From Antitrichia curtipendula (Eukaryota > Streptophyta > Bryopsida > Hypnales > Leucodontaceae), in contig OX579637.1 of NCBI GenBank assembly GCA_951230915.1, positions 22,258,001 to 22,322,000 on the forward strand: a stretch of DNA of 64,000 bases. Reading direction: 5' to 3'. This document shows positions 53,641 to 64,000 of the stretch, piece by piece. The position numbers and the translations under genes are program-made. The notes beneath the pieces are model-generated. The model ran no database searches. It was not told where the DNA came from and was given only the letters and a program-made list of their open reading frames with translations. Each line of letters starts with the position of its first letter. The stretch's first letter is position 1.

Positions 53641-56600
53641 GTGTTTGCAAATTACACCACTTTCTTCAAGTCACATTCAAAATGAAATTCTATGACATTT
53701 GCTGTGGCCGGCCTCTAAAGTATAGGTCCGGTTTATTTCCCGTCTTTTTTTTAAATCACGTGTGGCTGGATTAAATGCTCCACAAATAGTAAATATGTTC
53801 ATGCATTCTAATAGTTGAGGGTGTTTGCAAATTACACCACTTTCTTCAAGTCACATTCAAAATGAAATTCTATGACATTTGCTGTGGGCGGCCTCTAAAG
53901 AATAGGTCCGGTTTATTTCCCGTCTTTTTTTTAAATCACGTGTGGCTGGATTAAATGCTACACAAATACTAAATATGTTCATGCATTCTAATAGTTGAGG
54001 GTGTTTGCAAATTACACCACTTTCTTCAAGTCACATTCAAAATGAAATTCTATGACATTTGATGTGGGCCGCCTCTAAAATATAGGTCGGGCTTATTTCC
54101 CAGTGTTTTTTTTATTAAAGTGTGGACTGATTAAATACTACACATAAATTACATAAGTTCATGCATTCTAATAGTTGAGGGTGTTTGCAAATTACACCAC
54201 TTTCTTCAAGTCACATTCAAAATGAAATTCTATGACATTTGCTGTGGGCGACCTCTAAAGTATAGGTCCGGTTTATTTCCCGTCTTTTTTTTAAATCACG
54301 TGTGGCTGGATTAAATGCTCCACAAATAGTAAATATGTTCATGCATTCTAATAGTTGAGGGTGTTTGCAAATTACACCACTTTCTTCAAGTCACATTCAA
54401 AATGAAATTCTATGACATTTGCTGTGGGCGGCCTCTAAAGAATAGGTCCGGTTTATTTCCCGTCATTTTTTTAAATCACGTGTGGCTGGATTAAATGCTC
54501 CACAAATAGTAAATATGTTCATGCATTCTAATAGTTGAGGGTGTTTGCAAATTACACCACTTTCTTCAAGTCACATTCAAAATGAAATTCTATGACATTT
54601 GCTGTGGGCGGCCTCTAAAGAATAGGTCCGGTTTATTTCCCGTCTTTTTTTTAAATCACGTGTGGCTGGATTAAATGCTCCACAAATACTAAAAATGTTC
54701 ATGCATTCTAATAGTTGAGGGTGTTTGCAAATTACACCACTTTCTTCAAGTCACATTCAAAATGAAATTCTATGACATTTGATGTGGGCGCCCTCTAAAG
54801 AATAGGTCCGGTTTATTTCCCGTCTTTTTTTTAAATCACGTGTGGCTGGATTAAATGCTCCACAAATAGTAAATATGTTCATGCATTCTAATAGTTGAGG
54901 TTGTTTGCAAATTACACCACTTTCTTCAAGTCACATTCAAAATGAAATTCTATGACATTTGCTGTGGGCGACCTCTAAAGTATAGGTCCGGTTTATTTCC
55001 CGTCTTTTTTTTAAATCACGTGTGGCTGGATTAAATGCTCCACAAATACTAAATATGTTCATGCATTCTAATAGTTGAGGGTGTTTGCAAATTACACCAC
55101 TTTCTTCAAGTCACATTCAAAATGAAATTCTATGACATTTGATGTGGGCCGCCTCTAAAATATAGGTCGGGCTTATTTCCCAGTGTTTTTTTTATTCACG
55201 TGTGGACTGATTAAATGCTACACATAAATTACATAAGTTCATGCATTCTAATAGTTGAGCGTGTTTGCAAATTACACCACTTTCTTCAAGTCACATTCAA
55301 AATGAAATTCTATGACATTTGCTGTGGGCGACCTCTAAAGTATAGGTCCGGTTTATTTCCCGTCTTTTTTTTAAATCACGTGTGGCTGGATTAAATGCTC
55401 CACAAATAGTAAATATGTTCATGCATTCTAATAGTTGAGGGTGTTTGCAAATTACACCACTTTCTTCAAGTCACATTCAAAATGAAATTCTATGACATTT
55501 GATGTGGGCGGCCTCTAAAGAATAGGTCCGGTTTATTTCCCGTCTTTTTTTTAAATCACGTGTGGCTGGATTAAATGCTACACATAAATTAAATAAGTTC
55601 ATGCATTCTAATAGTTGAGGGTGTTTGCAAATTACACCACTTTCTTCAAGTCACATTCAAAATGAAATTCTATGACATTTGCTGTGGGCGACCTCTAAAG
55701 AATAGGTCCGGTTTATTTCCCGTCTTTTTTTTAAATCACGTGTGGCTGGATTAAATGCTCCACAAATAGTAAATATGTTCATGCATTCTAATAGTTGAGG
55801 GTGTTTGCAAATTACACCACTTTCTTCAAGTCACATTCAAAATGAAATTCTATGACATTTGCTGTGGGCGGCCTCTAAAGTATAGGTCCGGTTTATTTCC
55901 CGTCTTTTTTTTAAATCACGTGTGGCTGGATTAAATGCTCCACAAATACTAAAAATGTTCATGCATTCTAATAGTTGAGGGTGTTTGCAAATTACACCAC
56001 TTTCTTCAAGTCACATTCAAAATGAAATTCTATGACATTTGCTGTGGGCGGCCTCTAAAGAATAGGTCCGGTTTATTTCCCGTCTTTTTTTTAAATCACG
56101 TGTGGCTGGATTAAATGCTACACATAAATTAAATAAGTTCATGCATTCTAATAGTTGAGGGTGTTTGCAAATTACACCACTTTCTTCAAGTCACATTCAA
56201 AATGAAATTCTATGACATTTGCTGTGGGCGACCTCTAAAGTATAGGTCCGGTTTATTTCCCGTCTTTTTTTTAAATCACGTGTGGCTGGATTAAATGCTC
56301 CACAAATAGTAAATATGTTCATGCATTCTAATAGTTGAGGGTGTTTGCAAATTACACCACTTTCTTCAAGTCACATTCAAAATGAAATTCTATGACATTT
56401 GATGTGGGCGGCCTCTAAAGTATAGATCCGGTTTATTTCCCGTCTTTTTTTTAAATCAGGTGTGGCTGGATTAAATGCTCCACAAATAGTAAATATGTTT
56501 ATGCATTCTAATAGTTGAGGGTGTTTGCAAATTACACCACTTTCTTCAAGTCACATTCAAAATGAAATTCTATGACATTTGCTGTGGGCGGCCTCTAAAG

Positions 56601-58320
56601 AATAGGTCCGGTTTATTTCCCGTCTTTTTTTTAAATCACGTGTGGCTGGATTAAATGCTCCACAAATACTAAATATGTTCATGCATTCTAATAGTTGAGG
56701 GTGTTTGCAAATTACACCACTTTCTTCAAGTCACATTCAAAATGAAATTCTATGACATTTGATGTGGGCGGCCTCTAAAGTATAGGTCCGGTTTATTTCC
56801 CGTCTTTTTTTTAAATCACGTGTGGCTGGATTAAATGCTCCACAAATAGTAAATATGTTCATGCATTCTAATAGTTGAGGGTGTTTGCAAATTACACCAC
56901 TTTCTTCAAGTCACATTCAAAATGAAATTCTATGACATTTGATGTGGGCCGCCTCTATAGTATAGGTCTGGCTTATTTCCTAGTGTTTTTTCTATTCACG
57001 TGTGGACTGATTAAATGCTACACATAAATTAAATAAGTTCATGCATTCTAATAGTTGAGGGTGTTTGCAAATTACACCACTTTCTTCAAGTCACATTCAA
57101 AATGAAATTCTATGACATTTGCTGTGGGCGGCCTCTAAAGAATAGGTCCGGTTTATTTCCCGTCTTTTTTTTAAATCACGTGTGGCTGGATTAAATGCTC
57201 CACAAATACTAAAAATGTTCATGCATTCTAATAGTTGAGGGTGTTTGCAAATTACACCACTTTCTTCAAGTCACATTCAAAATGAAATTCTATGACATTT
57301 GATGTGGGCGCCCTCTAAAGAATAGGTCCGGTTTATTTCCCGTCTTTTTTTTAAATCACGTGTGGCTGGATTAAATGCTCCACAAATAGTAAATATGTTC
57401 ATGCATTCTAATAGTTGAGGTTGTTTGCAAATTACACCACTTTCTTCAAGTCACATTCAAAATGAAATTCTATGACATTTGCTGTGGGCGACCTCTAAAG
57501 TATAGGTCCGGTTTATTTCCCGTCTTTTTTTTAAATCACGTGTGGCTGGATTAAATGCTCCACAAATACTAAATATGTTCTTGCATTCTAATAGTTGAGG
57601 GTGTTTGCAAATTACACCACTTTCTTCAAGTCACATTCAAAATGAAATTCTATGACATTTGATGTGGGCCGCCTCTAAAATATAGGTCGGGCTTATTTCC
57701 CAGTGTTTTTTTTATTCACGTGTGGACTGATTAAATGCTACACATAAATTACATAAGTTCATGCATTCTAATAGTTGAGGGTGTTTGCAAATTACACCAC
57801 TTTCTTCAAGTCACATTCAAAATGAAATTCTATGACATTTGATGTGGGCCGCCTCTAAAGTATAGGTCTGGCTTATTTCCTAGTGTTTTTATTATTCAGG
57901 TATGGACTGCTTAAGTGCTACACAAAAATTAAATATGATCATGCATTCTTATACTTCAGGGTGTTTGCAAATTACACCACTTTCTTCAAGTCACATTCAA
58001 AATGAAATTCTATGACATTTGCTGTGGGCGGCCTCTAAAGAATAGGTCCGGTTTATTTCCCGTCTTTTTTTTAAATCACGTGTGGCTGGATTAAATGCTA
58101 CACATAAATTAAATAAGTTCATGCATTCTAATAGTTGAGGGTGTTTTCAAATTACACCACTTTCTTCAAGTCACATTCAAAATGAAATTCTATGACATTT
58201 GCTGTGGGCGACCTCTAAAGAATAGGTCCGGTTTATTTCCCGTCTTTTTTTTAAATCACGTGTGGCTGGATTAAATGCTCCACAAATACTAAAAATGTTC
58301 ATGCATTCTAATAGTTGAGG
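53641..58320. repeat. Mosaic right-type monomers with interspersed left-type halves
   Basis: The linked run CTAAAAATG, GCCCTCTAAAG, GAGGTTGTTTGC occurs at 53221, 54661 and 57181, so the spacing varies (about 1.44 and 2.52 kb). Monomers with left-type second halves lie at 54001, 55081, 56881, 57601 and 57781; four have CACATAAATTA forms, while 57781 has the GGTATGGACTGCTTAAGTGC form seen at 28741 and 40801. Others (55441, 55981, 57961) are right-type up to GGCTGGATTAAATGCT and left-type (ACACATAAATTAAATAAG) after it. A clean HOR period cannot be assigned here. Confidence 0.78.
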
Positions 58321-59400
58321 GTGTTTGCAAATTACACCACTTTCTTCAAGTCACATTCAAAATGAAATTCTATGACATTTGCTGTGGGCGGCCTCTAAAG
58401 TATAGGTCCGGTTTATTTCCCGTCTTTTTTTTAAATCACGTGTGGCTGGATTAAATGCTCCACAAATACTAAAAATGTTCATGCATTCTAATAGTTGAGG
58501 GTGTTTGCAAATTACACCACTTTCTTCAAGTCACATTCAAAATGAAATTCTATGACATTTGCTGTGGGCGGCCTCTAAAGAATAGGTCCGGTTTATTTCC
58601 CGTCTTTTTTTCAAATCACGTGTGGCTGGATTAAATGCTACACATAAATTAAATAAGTTCATGCATTCTAATAGTTGAGGGTGTTTGCAAATTACACCAC
58701 TTTCTTCAAGTCACATTCAAAATGAAATTCTATGACATTTGCTGTGGGCGGCCTCTAAAGAATAGGTCCGGTTTATTTCCCGTCTTTTTTTTAAATCACG
58801 TGTGGCTGGATTAAATGCTACACATAAATTAAATAAGTTCATGCATTCTAATAGTTGAGGGTGTTTGCAAATTACACCACTTTCTTCAAGTCACATTCAA
58901 AATGAAATTCTATGACATTTGCTGTGGGCGGCCTCTAAAGAATAGGTCCGGTTTATTTCCCGTCTTTTTTTCAAATCACGTGTGGCTGGATTAAATGCTA
59001 CACATAAATTAAATAAGTTCATGCATTCTAATAGTTGAGGGTGTTTGCAAATTACACCACTTTCTTCAAGTCACATTCAAAATGAAATTCTATGACATTT
59101 GCTGTGGGCGGCCTCTAAAGTATAGGTCCGGTTTATTTCCCGTCTTTTTTTTAAATCACGTGTGGCTGGATTAAATGCTCCACAAATACTAAAAATGTTC
59201 ATGCATTCTAATAGTTGAGGGTGTTTGCAAATTACACCACTTTCTTCAAGTCACATTCAAAATGAAATTCTATGACATTTGCTGTGGGCGGCCTCTAAAG
59301 AATAGGTCCGGTTTATTTCCCGTCTTTTTTTCAAATCACGTGTGGCTGGATTAAATGCTACACATAAATTAAATAAGTTCATGCATTCTAATAGTTGAGG
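58321..59400. repeat. Short 4-mer/2-mer repeat (720 bp spacing)
   Basis: Two types alternate. P has GTATAGG and CTCCACAAATACTAAAAATG. Q has GAATAGG, TTTCAAATCACG and CTACACATAAATTAAATAAG. The order is P-Q-Q'-Q-P-Q, where Q' has TTTTAAATC. The pair 58321-58680 is repeated at 59041-59400 and 58501-58680 at 58861-59040. The C in TTTCAAATCACG is private to this block and marks a local amplification. Confidence 0.8.
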
Positions 59401-59580
59401 GTGTTTGCAAATTACACCACTTTCTTCAAGTCACATTCAAAATGAAATTCTATGACATTTGCTGTGGGCGACCTCTAAAGTATAGGTCCGGTTTATTTCC
59501 CGTCTTTTTTTTAAATCACGTGTGGCTGGATTAAATGCTCCACAAATAGTAAATATGTTCATGCATTCTAATAGTTGAGG

Positions 59581-61380
59581 TTGTTTGCAAATTACACCAC
59601 TTTCTTCAAGTCACATTCAAAATGAAATTCTATGACATTTGATGTGGGCGGCCTCTAAAGTATAGGTCCGGTTTATTTCCCGTCTTTTTTTTTAAATCAC
59701 GTGTGGCTGGATTAAATGCTCCACAAATAGTAAATATGTTTATGCATTCTAATAGTTGAGGGTGTTTGCAAATTACACCACTTTCTTCAAGTCACATTCA
59801 AAATGAAATTCTATGACATTTGCTGTGGGCGACCTCTAAAGTATAGGTCCGGTTTATTTCCCGTCTTTTTTTTAAATCACGTGTGGCTGGATTAAATGCT
59901 CCACAAATACTAAATATGTTCATGCATTCTAATAGTTGAGGGTGTTTGCAAATTACACCACTTTCTTCAAGTCACATTCAAAATGAAATTCTATGACATT
60001 TGATGTGGGCGGCCTCTAAAGAATAGGTCCGGTTTATTTCCCGTCTTTTATTTAAATCACGTGTGGCTGGATTAAATGCTCCACAAATACTAAATATGTT
60101 CTTGCATTCTAATAGTTGAGGGTGTTTGCAAATTACACCACTTTCTTCAAGTCACATTCAAAATGAAATTCTATGACATTTGATGTGGGCCTCCTCTAAA
60201 ATATAGGTCGGGCTTATTTCCCAGTGTTTTTTTTATTCATGTGTGGACTGATTAAATGCTACACATAAATTAAATAAGTTCATGCATTCTAATAGTTGAG
60301 GGTGTTTGCAAATTACACCACTTTCTTCAAGTCACATTCAAAATGAAATTCTATGACATTTGCTGTAGGCGGCCTCTAAAGAATAGGTCCGGTTTATTTC
60401 CCGTCTTTTTTTTAAATCACGTGTGGCTGGATTAAATGCTCCACAAATAGTAAATATGTTCATGCATTCTAATAGTTGAGGTTGTTTGCAAATTACACCA
60501 CTTTCTTCAAGTCACATTCAAAATGAAATTCTATGACATTTGATGTGGGCGGCCTCTAAAGTATAGGTCCGGTTTATTTCCCGTCTTTTTTTTTAAATCA
60601 CGTGTGGCTGGATTAAATGCTCCACAAATAGTAAATATGTTTATGCATTCTAATAGTTGAGGGTGTTTGCAAATTACACCACTTTCTTCAAGTCACATTC
60701 AAAATGAAATTCTATGACATTTGCTGTGGGCGACCTCTAAAGTATAGGTCCGGTTTATTTCCCGTCTTTTTTTTAAATCACGTGTGGCTGGATTAAATGC
60801 TCCACAAATACTAAATATGTTCATGCATTCTAATAGTTGAGGGTGTTTGCAAATTACACCACTTTCTTCAAGTCACATTCAAAATGAAATTCTATGACAT
60901 TTGATGTGGGCGGCCTCTAAAGAATAGGTCCGGTTTATTTCCCGTCTTTTATTTAAATCACGTGTGGCTGGATTAAATGCTCCACAAATACTAAATATGT
61001 TCTTGCATTCTAATAGTTGAGGGTGTTTGCAAATTACACCACTTTCTTCAAGTCACATTCAAAATGAAATTCTATGACATTTGATGTGGGCCTCCTCTAA
61101 AATATAGGTCGGGCTTATTTCCCAGTGTTTTTTTTATTCATGTGTGGACTGATTAAATGCTACACATAAATTAAATAAGTTCATGCATTCTAATAGTTGA
61201 GGGTGTTTGCAAATTACACCACTTTCTTCAAGTCACATTCAAAATGAAATTCTATGACATTTGCTGTAGGCGGCCTCTAAAGAATAGGTCCGGTTTATTT
61301 CCCGTCTTTTTTTTAAATCACGTGTGGCTGGATTAAATGCTCCACAAATAGTAAATATGTTCATGCATTCTAATAGTTGA
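59581..61380. repeat. 5-mer duplication (901 bp), two copies
   Basis: 59581-60481 repeats at 60482-61380 with no difference that I can see inside the repeated part. Both copies carry a 9-T tract instead of 8 (59687 and 60586), CCCGTCTTTTATTTAAATC, GTTCTTGCATTC, a left-type CCTCCTCTAAAATATAGG monomer and GCTGTAGGCGG. The shared extra T makes the unit 901 bp and shows that the duplication happened after the insertion. Confidence 0.88.
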
Positions 61381-64000
61381 GGGTGTTTGCAAATTACACC
61401 ACTTTCTTCAAGTCACATTCAAAATGAAATTCTATGACATTTGCTGTGGGCGACCTCTAAAGAATAGGTCCGGTTTATTTCCCGTCTTTTTTTTAAATCA
61501 CGTGTGGCTGGATTAAATGCTCCACAAATAGTAAATATGTTCATGCATTCTAATAGTTGAGGGTGTTTGCAAATTACACCACTTTCTTCAAGTCACATTC
61601 AAAATGAAATTCTATGACATTTGATGTGGGCGGCCTCTAAAGTATAGGTCCGGTTTATTTCCCGTCTTTTTTTTAAATCACGTGTGGCTGGATTAAATGC
61701 TCCACAAATACTAAAAATGTTCATGCATTCTAATAGTTGAGGGTGTTTGCAAATTACACCACTTTCTTCAAGTCACATTCAAAATGAAATTCTATGACAT
61801 TTGCTGTGGGCGACCTCTAAAGTATAGGTCCGGTTTATTTCCCGTCTTTTTTTTAAATCACGTGTGGCTGGATTAAATGCTCCACAAATAGTAAATATGT
61901 TCATGCATTCTAATAGTTGAGGGTGTTTGCAAATTACACCACTTTCTTCAAGTCACATTCAAAATGAAATTCTATGACATTTGCTGTGGGCGGCCTCTAA
62001 AGAATAGGTCCGGTTTATTTCCCGTCTTTTATTTAAATCACGTGTGGCTGGATTAAATGCTCCACAAATAGTAAATATGTTCATGCATTCTAATAGTTGA
62101 GGGTGTTTGCAAATTACACCACTTTCTTCAAGTCACATTCAAAATGAAATTCTAAGACATTTGATGTGGGCGACCTCTAAAGTATAGGTCCGGTTTATTT
62201 CCCGTCTTTTTTTTAAATCACGTGTGGCTGGATTAAATGCTCCACAAATACTAAATATGTTCATGCATTCTAATAGTTGAGGGTGTTTGCAAATTACACC
62301 ACTTTCTTCAAGTCACATTCAAAATGAAATTCTATGACATTTGCTGTGGGCGACCTCTAAAGAATAGGTCCGGTTTATTTCCCGTCTTTTTTTTAAATCA
62401 CGTGTGGCTGGATTAAATGCTCCACAAATACTAAATATGTTCATGCATTCTAATAGTTGAGGGTGTTTGCAAATTACACCACTTTCTTCAAGTCACATTC
62501 AAAATGAAATTCTATGACATTTGATGTGGGCGGCCTCTAAAGAATAGGTCCGGTTTATTTCCCGTCTTTTATTTAAATCACGTGTGGCTGGATTAAATGC
62601 TCCACAAATACTAAATATGTTCTTGCATTCTAATAGTTGAGGGTGTTTGCAAATTACACCACTTTCTTCAAGTCACATTCAAAATGAAATTCTATGACAT
62701 TTGATGTGGGCCTCCTCTAAAATATAGGTCGGGCTTATTTCCCAGTGTTTTTTTTATTCATGTGTGGACTGATTAAATGCTACACATAAATTAAATAAGT
62801 TCATGCATTCTAATAGTTGAGGGTGTTTGCAAATTACACCACTTTCTTCAAGTCACATTCAAAATGAAATTCTATGACATTTGCTGTAGGCGGCCTCTAA
62901 AGAATAGGTCCGGTTTATTTCCCGTCTTTTTTTTAAATCACGTGTGGCTGGATTAAATGCTCCACAAATAGTAAATATGTTCATGCATTCTAATAGTTGA
63001 GGGTGTTTGCAAATTACACCACTTTCTTCAAGTCACATTCAAAATGAAATTCTATGACATTTGCTGTGGGCGACCTCTAAAGAATAGGTCCGGTTTATTT
63101 CCCGTCTTTTTTTTAAATCACGTGTGGCTGGATTAAATGCTCCACAAATAGTAAATATGTTCATGCATTCTAATAGTTGAGGGTGTTTGCAAATTACACC
63201 ACTTTCTTCAAGTCACATTCAAAATGAAATTCTATGACATTTGATGTGGGCGGCCTCTAAAGTATAGGTCCGGTTTATTTCCCGTCTTTTTTTTAAATCA
63301 CGTGTGGCTGGATTAAATGCTCCACAAATACTAAAAATGTTCATGCATTCTAATAGTTGAGGGTGTTTGCAAATTACACCACTTTCTTCAAGTCACATTC
63401 AAAATGAAATTCTATGACATTTGCTGTGGGCGACCTCTAAAGTATAGGTCCGGTTTATTTCCCGTCTTTTTTTTAAATCACGTGTGGCTGGATTAAATGC
63501 TCCACAAATAGTAAATATGTTCATGCATTCTAATAGTTGAGGGTGTTTGCAAATTACACCACTTTCTTCAAGTCACATTCAAAATGAAATTCTATGACAT
63601 TTGCTGTGGGCGGCCTCTAAAGAATAGGTCCGGTTTATTTCCCGTCTTTTATTTAAATCACGTGTGGCTGGATTAAATGCTCCACAAATAGTAAATATGT
63701 TCATGCATTCTAATAGTTGAGGGTGTTTGCAAATTACACCACTTTCTTCAAGTCACATTCAAAATGAAATTCTAAGACATTTGATGTGGGCGACCTCTAA
63801 AGTATAGGTCCGGTTTATTTCCCGTCTTTTTTTTAAATCACGTGTGGCTGGATTAAATGCTCCACAAATACTAAATATGTTCATGCATTCTAATAGTTGA
63901 GGGTGTTTGCAAATTACACCACTTTCTTCAAGTCACATTCAAAATGAAATTCTATGACATTTGCTGTGGGCGACCTCTAAAGAATAGGTCCGGTTTATTT
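60661..64000. repeat. 9-mer HOR (1.62 kb), two full copies and the start of a third
   Basis: 60661-62280 aligns with 62281-63900 with one difference seen (AGTATAGG at 60740 against AGAATAGG at 62360). Marks in order include CCCGTCTTTTATTTAAATC (60945/62565), GTTCTTGCATTC (60999/62619), the left-type CCTCCTCTAAAATATAGG monomer (61090/62710), GCTGTAGG (61263/62883), CTAAAAATG (61710/63330) and TCTAAGACATT (62152/63772). The third copy starts at 63901 and continues past the window edge. The first part overlaps the 901-bp duplication, which seems to have supplied its left portion. Confidence 0.92.

Larger units (their letters stand above)
1..64000. repeat. 180-bp tandem satellite array (entire window)
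   Basis: The sequence is a continuous head-to-tail array of a 180-bp unit, about 355 copies, all in one orientation. In order along the unit one sees GAGGGTGTTTGCAAATTACA, then CTTTCTTCAAGTCACATTCA, then AAATGAAATTCTATGACATT, a TGTGGG-CC segment, a T-rich tract, a GTGTGGAC or GTGTGGCTGG segment, and finally CATGCATTCTAATAGTTGAG. Monomer starts hold a fixed phase for kilobases; only about 20 small indels, mostly 1 bp and often in the T tract, shift it. No unique DNA or transposon interrupts it. Such arrays are known from centromeres, pericentromeres and heterochromatic knobs of plants and animals; a centromeric role here is inference. The family name and host are not recognised. Confidence 0.98.
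41041..64000. repeat. Right-hand subfamily array (~127 monomers)
   Basis: These monomers are defined by TTGCTGTGGGCG, GGTCCGGTTTATTTCCCGTC, a T8 tract running straight into AAATCACGTGTGGCTGG, and CTCCACAAATA followed by GTAAATATG, TTAAATATG, CTAAAAATG or TTGAAAATG. The first ~65 bp of each unit, from TTGAGGGTG to CTATGACATTTG, is nearly identical throughout, with only a few changes (41082, 41994, 43562, 58147, 62154). Variation is concentrated at a few sites: GCTG/GATG, GGCC/GACC/GCCC, GAATAGG/GTATAGG, GGTTTATT/GGTTGATT and CATGCATTC/CATGCACTC. It is much more uniform than the left array. Confidence 0.95.

Noticed and set aside
41041..64000. Yeast-like point centromere (CDEI-CDEII-CDEIII) in each monomer
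   Set aside because: ATCACGTG matches CDEI and AT-rich DNA follows, but no CDEIII-like CCG-centred element is present at the right distance, and point centromeres are single and not satellite arrays.
1..64000. CRISPR array
   Set aside because: The whole 180-bp unit repeats with no unique spacers, and the period and length are far outside those of CRISPR loci.
1..64000. Assignment to a known satellite (human alpha, Arabidopsis CEN180, maize knob180 or CentC, rice CentO)
   Set aside because: The monomer does not resemble these as I remember them; only the length is similar to CEN180 and knob180. Without a database search no name or host is given.

Overview
The whole 64 kb window is one uninterrupted head-to-tail satellite DNA array. 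The monomer is 180 bp, so there are about 355 copies, all in the same orientation. One representative monomer that I counted is about 37% GC. I see no protein gene, rRNA, tRNA, transposon, CRISPR array or unique sequence in the window. The array enters and leaves the window mid-run, so neither edge is visible. A homogeneous satellite of near-nucleosomal length with layered higher-order repeats (HORs) is typical of eukaryotic centromeric, pericentromeric or heterochromatic knob DNA. I do not recognise the monomer as a named family (it does not look like human alpha satellite, Arabidopsis CEN180, maize knob180/CentC or rice CentO as I remember them), so I do not assign a species or kingdom.

Two subfamilies divide the window near 41.0 kb. 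The left part (1 to about 41,040) holds a diverse family with many variant monomers organised in successive HOR blocks. These are: a trimer nested in a 10-mer (1.8 kb; 1-3420); CACGTG-bearing variants (3421-4680); trimers (4681-8460); a divergent mixed zone (8461-10800); a 28 to 30-monomer HOR of 5.0-5.4 kb in about three copies (10801-25380); a 5-mer of 900 bp (25381-28260, returning at 37141-40860); and related 17-mer and 11-mer units (29521-37140).

The right part (about 41,041-64,000) is a younger-looking subfamily of about 127 monomers. Its first ~65 bp is nearly invariant, and its second half switches between two alternative sequences. It contains 15-mer (2.7 kb), 901-bp and 9-mer (1.62 kb) HORs whose copies differ at only zero to a few positions, which points to very recent amplification. 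Scattered monomers with left-type second halves, and mosaics of the two types, record conversion or unequal exchange. One lone right-type monomer sits at about 10.3 kb inside the left array.

Nothing here acts as a gene set. What matters is the architecture: subfamily boundary, nested HORs, a conserved half-monomer, and a CACGTG palindrome that is rare on the left and present in nearly every monomer on the right. Open reading frames of 61-100 codons at 27-41 kb are by-products of a period divisible by three and are rejected as genes. All comparisons were made by eye, so block boundaries are accurate to about one monomer and difference counts are approximate.
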